From Clostridium sardiniense (GTDB lineage Bacteria; Bacillota; Clostridia; Clostridiales; Clostridiaceae), in contig NZ_JAFBDA010000001.1 in NCBI RefSeq assembly GCF_016907995.1, forward strand, positions 124,001 to 188,000: a DNA stretch of 64,000 nucleotides, written 5' to 3'. Shown piece after piece: positions 6,955 through 15,819 of this stretch. Position 1 is the first letter of the stretch. Each line of letters starts with the position of its first letter. The translations under genes were made by a program, and so were the position numbers. Under the pieces are notes generated by a model. That model was not told the DNA's origin and did not search any database. It saw only the letters and a program-made list of their open reading frames with translations.

Positions 6955-9432
6955 ATGAAGAGTAAGAAAATACAAGCAATAATTGTTGCAAGTTTACTTA
7001 GTGTAAATTTACTATTGCCAGGGGGAACTGCCTTTGCAGACGAATTAAAAAGTACTAATACGAAATCAAGTGATTATAATGATTTGAGTAAACAAGAAAG
7101 TCAGAAAAATTTAAATGACGATAGTAATTCTAATGTAGACATTAATAATCTATCAATAGAGGGTATAAAGAATGAAATCAATTCAGATGTAGATAAAATA
7201 CCATCTTCTGATTTTGACAAGTTATCAAGCAATCAAAAATTAACTAAAAAAGTATATGCAAAAGAAATTATATCAAGAGTCGGAGAAAATAACCTTAAAG
7301 CTTTTGCGAGCAAAGATAAGAAAAATGCAGATTTTTTAAATTGGCTTTTAAATGATGAAACTGCAATGAAAGAATATTTAGATGGAGGTTTACCGTCTAA
7401 AATAAAACAAGGTACAATGGATGCATATTTTTATGGCAACGATAACAAAGTTGTACCTGCAAAAGAACTAAGTGCTCTTGAAGTATGGTCAAAGATTTGG
7501 AATAAAGATTCAGCTTCAAAGGAAGGAATCAATCTAAAGATAGCAGTAGCAACTTCATTAGAATTTGCAAGTCCAGTAATGAGTTGGCCTGCAAATAAAG
7601 TAATAGATCCTGTTGAAAGATATCTAAATTTTAAAGATGCTAATCAAAATAATGAATTATTCCCTTGTTTTAGAATATTTAATGTAAAGAACTTAAGAAA
7701 TATAGTAAATGTAAAATTAACTAATGAAGATGTAGTATGGCTTAGACAGCATACTAAGGATGTGTCAGAAGGTAAAATAGATCCAAAGTTTAAATGGCAA
7801 AAAGAGCATATTAAAAAGAAAGATTTATTAAGCCAAGATAAAATAGCTCAAAGTGATTATACAATACAGTATACAACTAAGAATCCAGAAGGTAAGAGTG
7901 TATTTGGATCTGGATTCTATGGAGATAACCCTACAATACAAAAGGTAGTAGAGTATGGGGGAGTATGCGGTGCTTTATCTAAATATGGTAATGCTTCATG
8001 TCAAGTGTTTGGTGTTCCAGCATATGCAGTTGGACAACCTGGACATTGTGCTTTCCTTTATCTTAAATCAGATAATCATTGGTATATAGGAAATAATATC
8101 TCAGGATGGAAAGGTACTGCGCATTATACTACTACAATTCCATATATGTTTTTACATGAAACTCTAAGTCAAAACCAAGAGGCTTTCGATAAATCAGAAG
8201 AACTTAGAATGCTTGCAAATGATGTTAATTCAAATGAAAAAGCAAAAGTTATATCAGATGAATCTACTAAAGCTTGTTTTCTTAACTATAGTGCATGGGA
8301 ATATAAATTAGATTTAATGCTTAAAGATTCTAGTACATCAACAGAAGAATTCAGAAAAGTAAATTCAGATATAATGAATACTTTTGCACAGTATCCACAA
8401 GTTATGGCAAATCTTCTTGTTAAAATTAAAGACAAAGTGATAAATAATAGAGCAGAACTTCAAAAATATGTTTCAGAATATAAAGAGGCATTAAATAAAG
8501 TTACTGATAATAGACAAAAGCCATATGTTGAAAATATATTAAATGATATGCAAAAGAATGGTCTTTATTTAGCTACATTTAGTTTTGATGGAAAAAATGC
8601 AGGAAAATTAAATGGAACTAAAGCTGGAGTTGATGAATATAGCTTAGATGGTGGAAAAACATATAAGTTAGTTAAAGAAGATTCACAGCAGCTAACTAAA
8701 GAAGAGTTAGATTCTATAACTTCAGAAAATGGAATATTAATTAGAGTAAAAGGAACAGATAATGCAAATCTGATTTCTATAAAAAAAGCAGCTAATATAA
8801 ATGTAACTAACAATGATGAAGAAAACTTAATTTTCGGATTAGATAAAAATATGGAATTCTCATCTGATAATGGTGCAACTTGGACAAAATATAATGGAAA
8901 TAACCTACCTGATCTTAGTAAAGATATGACATTATTAGTACGTAGAGCAGCAACAGGGAATACATTAGCTAGTAATATAACAAAGTTAGTATTTACAAAT
9001 AATGAGCTTCCAAAAGGATTTATACTTCATAAAGATATGACAGTGGATAGTTATTCAAGTCAACAAGATAATGGATCTGCTGCAACAAAGGCTATTGATG
9101 GAAACAAAAATACAATATGGCATACAAAGTGGGATAGAAGTGATAAGCATCCATTTATAACTTTAAAGCTTAATAAAGAATATGATATTTCAAAACTAAC
9201 TTACCTTCCAAGACAAGCGGGTAATTATAATGGAAATATAACAGAGTATAAGATATCTACAAGTTTAGATGGAAAGAACTTTACTGAGGTAGCAAGTGGT
9301 TCATGGGCTAACAATAGAGCAATGAAAACAGCAGAGTTTAAGGCAACTAAGGCTCAGTATGTTAAACTTGAAGTTATTCAAGGTGCAGGCGGATATGCAT
9401 CAGCTACTGATATAAGTTTATACACAAATTAA
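6955..9432 (+). CDS. Large secreted protein: transglutaminase-like core plus C-terminal CBM32 (discoidin) domain
   Basis: An 825-aa exported protein. A signal peptide (hydrophobic stretch about 7-22, likely cut after TAFA near residue 27) is followed by an Asn/Ser-rich linker. Around 330-385 there is a transglutaminase/papain-like core: a GGVCGALS loop with Cys338 and GHCAFLY with His364. The third catalytic residue is not clear, as an Asn-rich WYIGNN stands where Asp is usual. Two small beta-rich modules (about 545-690, with YSLDGGKTY and FSSDNGATW motifs) lead to an F5/8 type C domain (about 690-825) that normally binds sugars. AGGAGAG sets the start at 6955; an in-frame ATG at 6937 lies before it. 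The gene stands alone between two terminators. A host- or wall-glycan-directed protein-modifying enzyme is my inference. Confidence 0.75.
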   Translation: MKSKKIQAIIVASLLSVNLLLPGGTAFADELKSTNTKSSDYNDLSKQESQKNLNDDSNSNVDINNLSIEGIKNEINSDVDKIPSSDFDKLSSNQKLTKKVYAKEIISRVGENNLKAFASKDKKNADFLNWLLNDETAMKEYLDGGLPSKIKQGTMDAYFYGNDNKVVPAKELSALEVWSKIWNKDSASKEGINLKIAVATSLEFASPVMSWPANKVIDPVERYLNFKDANQNNELFPCFRIFNVKNLRNIVNVKLTNEDVVWLRQHTKDVSEGKIDPKFKWQKEHIKKKDLLSQDKIAQSDYTIQYTTKNPEGKSVFGSGFYGDNPTIQKVVEYGGVCGALSKYGNASCQVFGVPAYAVGQPGHCAFLYLKSDNHWYIGNNISGWKGTAHYTTTIPYMFLHETLSQNQEAFDKSEELRMLANDVNSNEKAKVISDESTKACFLNYSAWEYKLDLMLKDSSTSTEEFRKVNSDIMNTFAQYPQVMANLLVKIKDKVINNRAELQKYVSEYKEALNKVTDNRQKPYVENILNDMQKNGLYLATFSFDGKNAGKLNGTKAGVDEYSLDGGKTYKLVKEDSQQLTKEELDSITSENGILIRVKGTDNANLISIKKAANINVTNNDEENLIFGLDKNMEFSSDNGATWTKYNGNNLPDLSKDMTLLVRRAATGNTLASNITKLVFTNNELPKGFILHKDMTVDSYSSQQDNGSAATKAIDGNKNTIWHTKWDRSDKHPFITLKLNKEYDISKLTYLPRQAGNYNGNITEYKISTSLDGKNFTEVASGSWANNRAMKTAEFKATKAQYVKLEVIQGAGGYASATDISLYTN

Positions 9433-9448
9433 TAAAAGATAAATTAAG

Positions 9449-9474
9449 AGAAACCAGTTATATTTCTGGTTTCT
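9449..9474 (+). terminator. Terminator of the secreted transglutaminase-like gene
   Basis: A 9-bp stem (AGAAACCAG at 9449-9457 with CTGGTTTCT at 9466-9474) is followed by a T-run, 17 bp after the stop codon. Confidence 0.88.
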
Positions 9475-9530
9475 TTTTTTATAGTTAATTTCTAATTTTA
9501 AAAATAGAGTCTATATTGGCTACTAAAGTT

Positions 9531-9740
9531 TTATTTAATTAAAAATATTTCAATACCATAGAGTCCGCATCCAATGCTAACCATAATATCAACAATTCCA
9601 TAAATACTGCATAAGAGAAAGCTTATAAATGCAGTGTGCTTTTCTTTTTTCTTAGAAAAAACTTCATGGAATTCTTTTATGAAAAGAAATATTTTTATAA
9701 AGAATCCTAATAGTAGGGATAAATAGGCTAGTTTGACCAT
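9531..9740 (-). CDS. Small membrane protein, 69 aa, unknown function
   Basis: A short protein with two hydrophobic segments (about 3-21 and 40-65) separated by a charged FSKKKEKH loop, so probably a two-pass membrane protein. AAGGAG lies 9 nt before the ATG, which supports translation. It is on the minus strand, 70 bp downstream of a similar 69-aa gene, and the two probably share a transcript. I do not recognise the family. Length and lack of Cys-rich or toxin-like features give no functional clue. Confidence 0.6.
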   Translation of the reverse strand: MVKLAYLSLLLGFFIKIFLFIKEFHEVFSKKKEKHTAFISFLLCSIYGIVDIMVSIGCGLYGIEIFLIK

Positions 9741-9810
9741 ATAAAGTTCTCCTTAAAGTTAAATAATAAGAAATATAGATTATTAAAAAAACATAGATTT
9801 AAAATTTACG

Positions 9811-10020
9811 CTAAATTAAGAGGCTTTCTATAAAATAATGAGAAAAGAAACAGGTTAATGCAATTATAGTAAACTTAAGTGAAGTAGCAAATACACTCAT
9901 AGATACTTTATAACATACTGATTCATCTTCATTCCATATTTCAATAATAGACTCCTTCAATTCAAAAAGTCTCATTAATACAACAATAAGTATGAAAATA
10001 TACAATAAAATAATAAACAT
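9811..10020 (-). CDS. Small membrane protein, 69 aa, unknown function
   Basis: Two hydrophobic segments (about 2-18 and 42-66) flank an acidic middle (ELKESIIEIWNEDES). AGGAGTG lies 7 nt before the ATG. Same length and topology as the gene just downstream, with weak sequence resemblance, so the pair may be diverged duplicates. It lies divergently upstream of the response-regulator gene at 10147, with about 125 bp between them. No function can be given. Confidence 0.6.
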   Translation of the reverse strand: MFIILLYIFILIVVLMRLFELKESIIEIWNEDESVCYKVSMSVFATSLKFTIIALTCFFSHYFIESLLI

Positions 10021-10146
10021 TATAATACACTCCTATGATGAAATAACTTAATTTCAATTTTAACATAATATTAAATAAATTCCAAAATTATGTTATTATC
10101 TAATGGTATAAATATATTTATATAAAGGGGTAGGGGATTAAAAGAT

Positions 10147-10839
10147 ATGGAAAATAAGATACTTATAATTGAGGATGAATCGGATATTCAAAATATCCTT
10201 AGATACTCATTTATGAAGGAAAAGTTTAAAGTTAGATGTGCTTCATGTGGAATAGATGGCATAGAAATATGTGAAGATTTTAGTCCAGATATAATAATGC
10301 TGGATTTAATGTTACCAGATATAAGTGGATTTGAGGTTTGCAAAAGATTAACAAAATATAATATACCAATAATTATGTTAACTGCAAGAAATGATATAGT
10401 GGATAAGGTTCTTGGATTAGAACTTGGAGCCGATGATTATATAACAAAACCTTTTGATATAAGAGAATGTATTGCAAGAGTTAATGTAGCACTAAGAAGA
10501 GTGCAAAAAAATAAATCAAGGTATAAATATATAGACAAAGAGGAAAAGCTAACTGAAATTACTATAGATAATATAAAAATAGTTAAAAACTCAAGAAAGG
10601 TATTTATAGATAATACAGAAGTTAAATTAAAGCCAAAAGAAATGAGTTTACTAATATATTTGATAGATAACAAAAATATAGCAGTTTCAAGAGAACAGAT
10701 AATGGACAAGGTGTGGGGTGATGATTATGATGGAGACTTTAGAACTGTTGATGTCCATATAAGAAGGCTTAGACAGAAGCTTAATAACAAGGATATTATA
10801 GAAACTATCTTTGGTATTGGCTACATGCTAAAGGGGTAA
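10147..10839 (+). CDS. OmpR/PhoB-family response regulator
   Basis: Two-component response regulator of 230 aa. The receiver domain (1-118) has the acidic pair ED at 9-10, the phosphorylation site Asp53 in MLDLMLPD, the switch Thr in MLTAR and the Lys in ITKPFD. A C-terminal winged-helix DNA-binding domain (about 130-230) ends with the usual RTVDVHIRRLRQKL recognition region. A purine-rich AAGGGGTAGGGG precedes the ATG. The cognate histidine kinase follows 4 bp after the stop, so the two are co-translated. The signal sensed is unknown. Confidence 0.93.
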   Translation: MENKILIIEDESDIQNILRYSFMKEKFKVRCASCGIDGIEICEDFSPDIIMLDLMLPDISGFEVCKRLTKYNIPIIMLTARNDIVDKVLGLELGADDYITKPFDIRECIARVNVALRRVQKNKSRYKYIDKEEKLTEITIDNIKIVKNSRKVFIDNTEVKLKPKEMSLLIYLIDNKNIAVSREQIMDKVWGDDYDGDFRTVDVHIRRLRQKLNNKDIIETIFGIGYMLKG

Positions 10840-10843
10840 TTAT

Positions 10844-12313
10844 ATGAAAGTTAAACATAAATTTGGGGCTGGATTTATAGCTGTATTTTTAATTTCTTTC
10901 ATAGTATTTAATCACTTTATAAATAGAACATTTGATAATTATATTAAAAATCAAATAAAAGTAGAAATGGAAAACTCATATAAAAGTGCTTATAGAATTA
11001 TAAATAGATACTTTCAAAATAACGATTTAGAAATTAAGGAAAGTATATTTGATAAGAATTCTCCAGAGCTTGCAACTCAGATAAATGAAGAGAATAATTG
11101 TCAGATAGATATCTACAATACAGAAGGAAGTAAGGATTATTCTTATGAAAATAATGATACGGAGATTTATATAGATAAGGAAAAACTTAAAAAGTCATTA
11201 AATGATTCAAAAGAAAATAAATTATCTTTCAATATATACACAAAACAGAATAAAGTAACTTCAAGTATTACATTTCCTTTATACATTAAAGGAAATCATT
11301 TAAAAATAATATCTTTAAGTAAAGAGTTTACTGAGAATTATAAAAGCTTAATTAACCTCATGGGAATATGGAAAACTCTAACTGTAATTATATTTATTTT
11401 AATACTGATTTCAAGCTATATATTATGTAGCAAAATAATTAAGCCCTTAGAGAGATTAAAAATTTTATTTAAGAAAGTTGAAAATGGAGATTTAAATGTA
11501 AGAAGTGATATAGAATCTAGGGATGAAATAGGCGACTTATCAATTGGATTCAACAATATGAATGAGAGAATACAAAATCAGATAGATACAATAAATAATG
11601 AAAAAGATAAGGTCATAGCTTTAGAGAAAAATCGTAGAGAGTTTTTTAATAATGTAACTCATGAACTTAAGACCCCTTTAACTACTATATCAGGTTATGC
11701 ACAAATTCTTAAAGATCCTGATTTTAATGATATGGAATTTAAAGAATTAGCTTTAGAGAGAATAGAAAAAGAAAGTGATAGAATGCATAGAATGGTTAAG
11801 GAACTTATAGATATTTCAAAAGATAATCTGGATATAGATAGTGAATCTATGGAAGTATTATGTGTAGATAGATTTATAGAAGTAATAGTAAAAGATTTAT
11901 CAATAAAAGCTAAGAAAAATAATGTAAATATTATCTATAACTTAGAAAAGGTTAAGCTAGTATGCTCTTCAGAGGATTTAAAGAGAATTCTTATAAACAT
12001 AATAGATAATGCTATTAATTATTCTAAGCCTAATAAAGATATTAATATTAATCTTTCAAAAGATGATGGATATTTAGAATTAGTAGTTACGAATTCTAGT
12101 GAACTAATTAGTAAAGGGGAAATTAGTAAAGTATTCGAACCATTCTATAGATATAATATAAAAAAATCAAAAGGTATAGGTGGAAATGGACTTGGACTTT
12201 ATATAACACAGGGAATAGTTAAAAAGTATAATGGAGATATAAAATTTATATATGATGAAAATCTAATGGAAGCAAAAGTAGTTATTAAAATGGAATGTAA
12301 TAAAAAACTTTGA
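10844..12313 (+). CDS. Sensor histidine kinase, partner of the upstream regulator
   Basis: A 489-aa membrane kinase. Transmembrane helices at about 8-26 and 178-198 enclose an extracellular sensor domain of about 150 residues. A HAMP linker (about 200-250) leads to the dimerisation/phosphoacceptor helix with NVTHELKTPLTT (His273) and an ATPase domain with N-box (DNAINYS) and GNGLGLYI G-box. All catalytic motifs are present. The start follows the regulator stop by 4 bp, using AAAGGGG inside the upstream gene's end. The downstream lipoprotein gene, 87 bp on, may be part of the same signalling unit. The ligand is not predictable. Confidence 0.92.
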   Translation: MKVKHKFGAGFIAVFLISFIVFNHFINRTFDNYIKNQIKVEMENSYKSAYRIINRYFQNNDLEIKESIFDKNSPELATQINEENNCQIDIYNTEGSKDYSYENNDTEIYIDKEKLKKSLNDSKENKLSFNIYTKQNKVTSSITFPLYIKGNHLKIISLSKEFTENYKSLINLMGIWKTLTVIIFILILISSYILCSKIIKPLERLKILFKKVENGDLNVRSDIESRDEIGDLSIGFNNMNERIQNQIDTINNEKDKVIALEKNRREFFNNVTHELKTPLTTISGYAQILKDPDFNDMEFKELALERIEKESDRMHRMVKELIDISKDNLDIDSESMEVLCVDRFIEVIVKDLSIKAKKNNVNIIYNLEKVKLVCSSEDLKRILINIIDNAINYSKPNKDININLSKDDGYLELVVTNSSELISKGEISKVFEPFYRYNIKKSKGIGGNGLGLYITQGIVKKYNGDIKFIYDENLMEAKVVIKMECNKKL

Positions 12314-12400
12314 TTGGAAACATTTTGGCAATATAATTTAATGTTTTGGTAAAATCCTACTATTATTATTGAGATATAAATAATAGATTGGAGTGGGAAT

Positions 12401-13516
12401 ATGATAATTAGGGGTAAAGGGAATATGATAAGGTCTGGAGTAATGATAGCTGCTTTAATAGCTGTGTTATTTACTACAGGTTGTAGCAGTCCAAAAAGTA
12501 TTGAGGAGTCATCAATACTTTCAGAAAATGTAAAAGAAGATTCAAATAAAAATGATTTTAAAGTAGTATCAAAAGAAGAATATAAAATTACTGATAATAA
12601 AATACTTGATGCAATAATATATGGATTTACAGGTATAGAATATTTAATGAGAGATGATGGGGTTTATGCAAAATTGTATGAAGATGATGATGAACCTAAT
12701 AATGAATCAGGTTACAAATCAACAAAGGAGAAATTATTATTCAAAAATGGAGAGGTAAAGATAGACCCAGAGGGAGAGGTTACTAAGTCAGTTCATAAAA
12801 GGAAGAATAGTTCACATGAAATTTATGAGGAATTTGATGGATATGCAGTAAAGAATATATTAAATGAGAATTGGCATGAAGAGAAGACGATAATAGTAGA
12901 AAATATAACCATATATAATGAAGAAGATGATATAGAACATAATAATAAGAATTCTAAAGAAAAGAAATCTAATATTAAAGAAAAAATATCAATAGATATA
13001 CCAGATGATATAAACTATTATGACACTATTGGAATTATAAATAACAAATTATTATATGCAAGTGGAGAAGAAAGTGGAGAATTTGCAAATGAGATAGGGA
13101 AAATTGATTTAATTACAGGGGAATTTGAAGATACTATTAAGGTAGATCCATACAGACAAGCAGTTCTAATAGATGAAAATACAGTTGCATTAAGTACTAT
13201 ATCCTCAGAATATGCAGATTTAAATATTTTTAATTTAAATAAGAAAACTTACGATACTATAATTAAGAATAAGAACATTTGGTATATTGGAATAAGTAAA
13301 AATAAAGAAAAGATTTACTATACTGAAGAAAAGGATAATAAAAAGGTTGTATATATTGCATCTATTTCAGGAGAGAACAAAGGTGAGCTATGTAAGGTTT
13401 ATGAAAACATCAATAATGAAGAATGTAGAGTAGATATTAGTAATGATGGAAAAGAAGTTTATGTTTTTTTACATGGATCTGAACCTAAAATAATAAAATA
13501 TAAATTAAATAAATAA
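12401..13516 (+). CDS. Lipoprotein with C-terminal beta-propeller-like region
   Basis: A 371-aa exported lipoprotein: positively charged start, hydrophobic segment 13-26, and lipobox LFTTGC with Cys28 as the lipidation site. The mature part begins with a charged linker. From about residue 200 there are repeated segments resembling blades of a TolB/WD-type propeller (DLITGEFEDTI, ISNDGKEVYVFL). Start choice is uncertain: the ATG at 12401 has GGAGTGG upstream, while an in-frame ATG at 12425 also has AGGGG. Located just after a two-component system, so it could tune that sensor or be its target. A perfect-stem terminator closes the unit. Confidence 0.75.
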   Translation: MIIRGKGNMIRSGVMIAALIAVLFTTGCSSPKSIEESSILSENVKEDSNKNDFKVVSKEEYKITDNKILDAIIYGFTGIEYLMRDDGVYAKLYEDDDEPNNESGYKSTKEKLLFKNGEVKIDPEGEVTKSVHKRKNSSHEIYEEFDGYAVKNILNENWHEEKTIIVENITIYNEEDDIEHNNKNSKEKKSNIKEKISIDIPDDINYYDTIGIINNKLLYASGEESGEFANEIGKIDLITGEFEDTIKVDPYRQAVLIDENTVALSTISSEYADLNIFNLNKKTYDTIIKNKNIWYIGISKNKEKIYYTEEKDNKKVVYIASISGENKGELCKVYENINNEECRVDISNDGKEVYVFLHGSEPKIIKYKLNK

Positions 13517-13534
13517 TATAAGAAAATTTTTATT

Positions 13535-13578
13535 AAGAGTAGATAGATTATACCAATTAGTATAATCTATCTACTCTT
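13535..13578 (+). terminator. Terminator of the two-component/lipoprotein unit
   Basis: A 19-bp perfect stem (13535-13553 with 13560-13578) and short loop, followed by TTTT. It lies 18 bp after the lipoprotein stop. Confidence 0.92.
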
Positions 13579-14144
13579 TTATATATGTATAAAATATTAA
13601 ATTATTAATAAAATGTTTAAAAACACCGTAAAAATATACATATTTATATATAAATATTGAAGGGAAATGATTAAAATATACCATTAATTTACCTAATAAA
13701 GAAAAGATTCAAAAAAATTACAGAAGTGATTTGATACAGTAAATATTACGTTAATACAGTATTTATTTAGGGATCACTTTTAAAAGAATATATGATAATC
13801 AATAAATATTAAAAATAGATTTAAAAGCCATTATATTACTAGTAATAAAGCCATTTTATATCTTAGTGTTATAAATAACAAATTACATATAACTATGGAT
13901 TATATTGCCAAAAGTGTATTAATTAATAATTTATATCAATTGAACTGTATTGAGAAAGGTGAAAAACTTACAAAAAATACCTTGAAATACACATGTATTT
14001 AACAGAAAAACATATATTAAAATGATAAAGAAAATACATTATTTTTATGATTGATTTAATATGATAAAAAATTTTCAAAAAATATATAATTTAGTGACGT
14101 TATCTTTGATAGAATAGAAACAAGAAAAAAAGGGGGCGTTAAAA
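13579..14144 (+). other. Long AT-rich leader region before oppA
   Basis: A 566-bp gap with no convincing gene. A closed imperfect hairpin (AAGTGAT near 13724 with ATCACTT near 13774, followed by TTT) encloses two copies of ATACAGTA. The promoter-proximal part has TATAAT at 14085-14090 and a candidate CodY site. The hairpin may be a leader structure or a leftover terminator. Confidence 0.45.
14070..14084. promoter_or_regulatory. Candidate CodY box at the opp promoter
   Basis: AATTTTCAAAAAATA matches 13 of 15 positions of the CodY consensus AATTTTCWGAAAATT. It directly abuts a TATAAT at 14085-14090, where binding would block transcription. Peptide importers are classical CodY targets in Firmicutes. 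In such AT-rich DNA a chance match is quite possible. Confidence 0.45.
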
Positions 14145-15794
14145 ATGAGAAAGAAAAAAATCATAGGAGCAATAGTGATGCTTGGATTAACAGCATCATT
14201 ATTTGTAGGATGTGGAGGTAGCAATACAGAATCATCAGGAAAGTCAGTAGAAACTTTAAAGTTAACATCAGGTGGGGCTCTTAAGACTATTGATTCTGTT
14301 AAAGCGACAGATGAAGTTTCTCATAGTGTAACTCAAAATACACAAGAAACATTACTTGTATACAATGATAATAAACCAGTACCAGGTGCTGCAGAGTCTT
14401 ATGATAAGAGTAAGGATGGTAAGACTTATACATTCCATTTAAGAAAAGGATTAAAGTGGAGTGATGGAAAGGAACTTACTGCAAAGGATTTTGAATATTC
14501 ATGGAAGAGGTTGCTAGACCCTAAAGTTGCATCACAATATGCATTCTTCTTATTTAAAGTAAAAAATGGTGAAAATTATTTTAATGGTAAAGCTAAAGCT
14601 GAAGATGTTGGAATAAAGGCAACAGATGATAATACATTAGTTGTTACACTTGAAAATCCAGTACCATACTTTGACCAATTAGTTGCATATCCAAATCTGG
14701 CACCGCAAAGAAAAGATATAGTAGAATCACAAGGTGAGAAATATGGAAGTGATCCATCAAAGCTTGTTTATAGTGGACCATTTACAGTATCAAATTGGCA
14801 AAAAGGATCTAAATTTGAACTTAAAAAGAATCCTAATTACTGGAATGAAAAGGATGTAAAATTAAACGAAGTAGATTTTATGGAACTTACAGAACAAAGT
14901 ACTATATACCAAATGTTTACTAACAACCAATTAGATGTAATGGGTGGACAAGGAGAATTCTTAGCTAAACTTCAACAAGGTGCAAAGGATGGTAAATGGA
15001 ATGAAATTACAGGAACTGCACCAAGTGTATTCTATGGTCAATATAATATAAAGAGTAAAAATAAGGCATTAAGTAATCCTAAGGTAAGACTTGCATTATC
15101 AATTGCATCTGATAGAGAAGGATATACTAAAGATGTATTAAAAAGAGCTATTCCAGCATATGGATTAGTTCCACAAGGAATAGCTGTTGGAGATGTTGAT
15201 TATCGTGATAAGGTAGAGCAACCTTTAAAGAAGGTTATGAATGAAGATCCAAAGAAATTATTAATAGAAGGATTAAAGGAAGCTGGATTAGATCCAGATC
15301 CAGCAAAACATACTTTTAAATTCTTACTACAAACTAGCGATGCAACAGCAAAGAGTCAAGGTGAATTTATGCAAAACACATGGAAACAAAAGCTTGGTGT
15401 TAATATAGAATTAGTTACTGCAGCAGATTTCTCAGATTTCTTAACTAAGTTAGAAAATGGAGATTTTGAAATTGCAAGTGCAGGATGGGGAGCAGACTTT
15501 AATGATCCAATAACATTCCTTGATTTGTTTGGAAAATCAAATACAAATAACACAGGTAAGTATAATGATGAAAAAGTAAATGAATTATTAGAAAAATTAA
15601 ATACTGAAACTGATAATAATAAGAGACTTGAGATGTATAAAGAGATTGAGCAAATAGAAGTAGTTAAGAATCCAGCTGTGACTCCTACTTACTATAAAGA
15701 TATCCATTCATTCCAAAAGAAGAATGTAAAGGGATTACAACTTCCTAAATTTGGAGGGACATATCAATTAAGATGGACATCTATAGGAGAGTAA
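14145..15794 (+). CDS. oppA: Oligopeptide ABC transporter, substrate-binding lipoprotein
   Basis: Extracellular peptide-binding subunit (solute-binding family 5) that captures oligopeptides and delivers them to OppBC. The 549-aa protein has a lipoprotein signal ending LFVGC (Cys23 lipidated), then the SBP_bac_5 fold with the signature region YTFHLRKGLKWSDGKELTAKD around residues 86-106. Length is typical. AAGGGGGCG lies upstream of the ATG. First gene of a five-gene operon with permeases and ATPases following at close spacing. CodY control is suggested by a site at 14070-14084. A role in nutrient or signal-peptide uptake is family knowledge. Confidence 0.93.
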   Translation: MRKKKIIGAIVMLGLTASLFVGCGGSNTESSGKSVETLKLTSGGALKTIDSVKATDEVSHSVTQNTQETLLVYNDNKPVPGAAESYDKSKDGKTYTFHLRKGLKWSDGKELTAKDFEYSWKRLLDPKVASQYAFFLFKVKNGENYFNGKAKAEDVGIKATDDNTLVVTLENPVPYFDQLVAYPNLAPQRKDIVESQGEKYGSDPSKLVYSGPFTVSNWQKGSKFELKKNPNYWNEKDVKLNEVDFMELTEQSTIYQMFTNNQLDVMGGQGEFLAKLQQGAKDGKWNEITGTAPSVFYGQYNIKSKNKALSNPKVRLALSIASDREGYTKDVLKRAIPAYGLVPQGIAVGDVDYRDKVEQPLKKVMNEDPKKLLIEGLKEAGLDPDPAKHTFKFLLQTSDATAKSQGEFMQNTWKQKLGVNIELVTAADFSDFLTKLENGDFEIASAGWGADFNDPITFLDLFGKSNTNNTGKYNDEKVNELLEKLNTETDNNKRLEMYKEIEQIEVVKNPAVTPTYYKDIHSFQKKNVKGLQLPKFGGTYQLRWTSIGE

Positions 15795-15819
15795 TCTAGA
15801 AATTTGAGGAGGAGACCAC

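Noticed and set aside
13895-14002. 35-codon open frame (MDYIAKSVLINN...) upstream of oppA
   Set aside because: No ribosome site, ordinary chance length for AT-rich DNA, and no resemblance to a known small protein.
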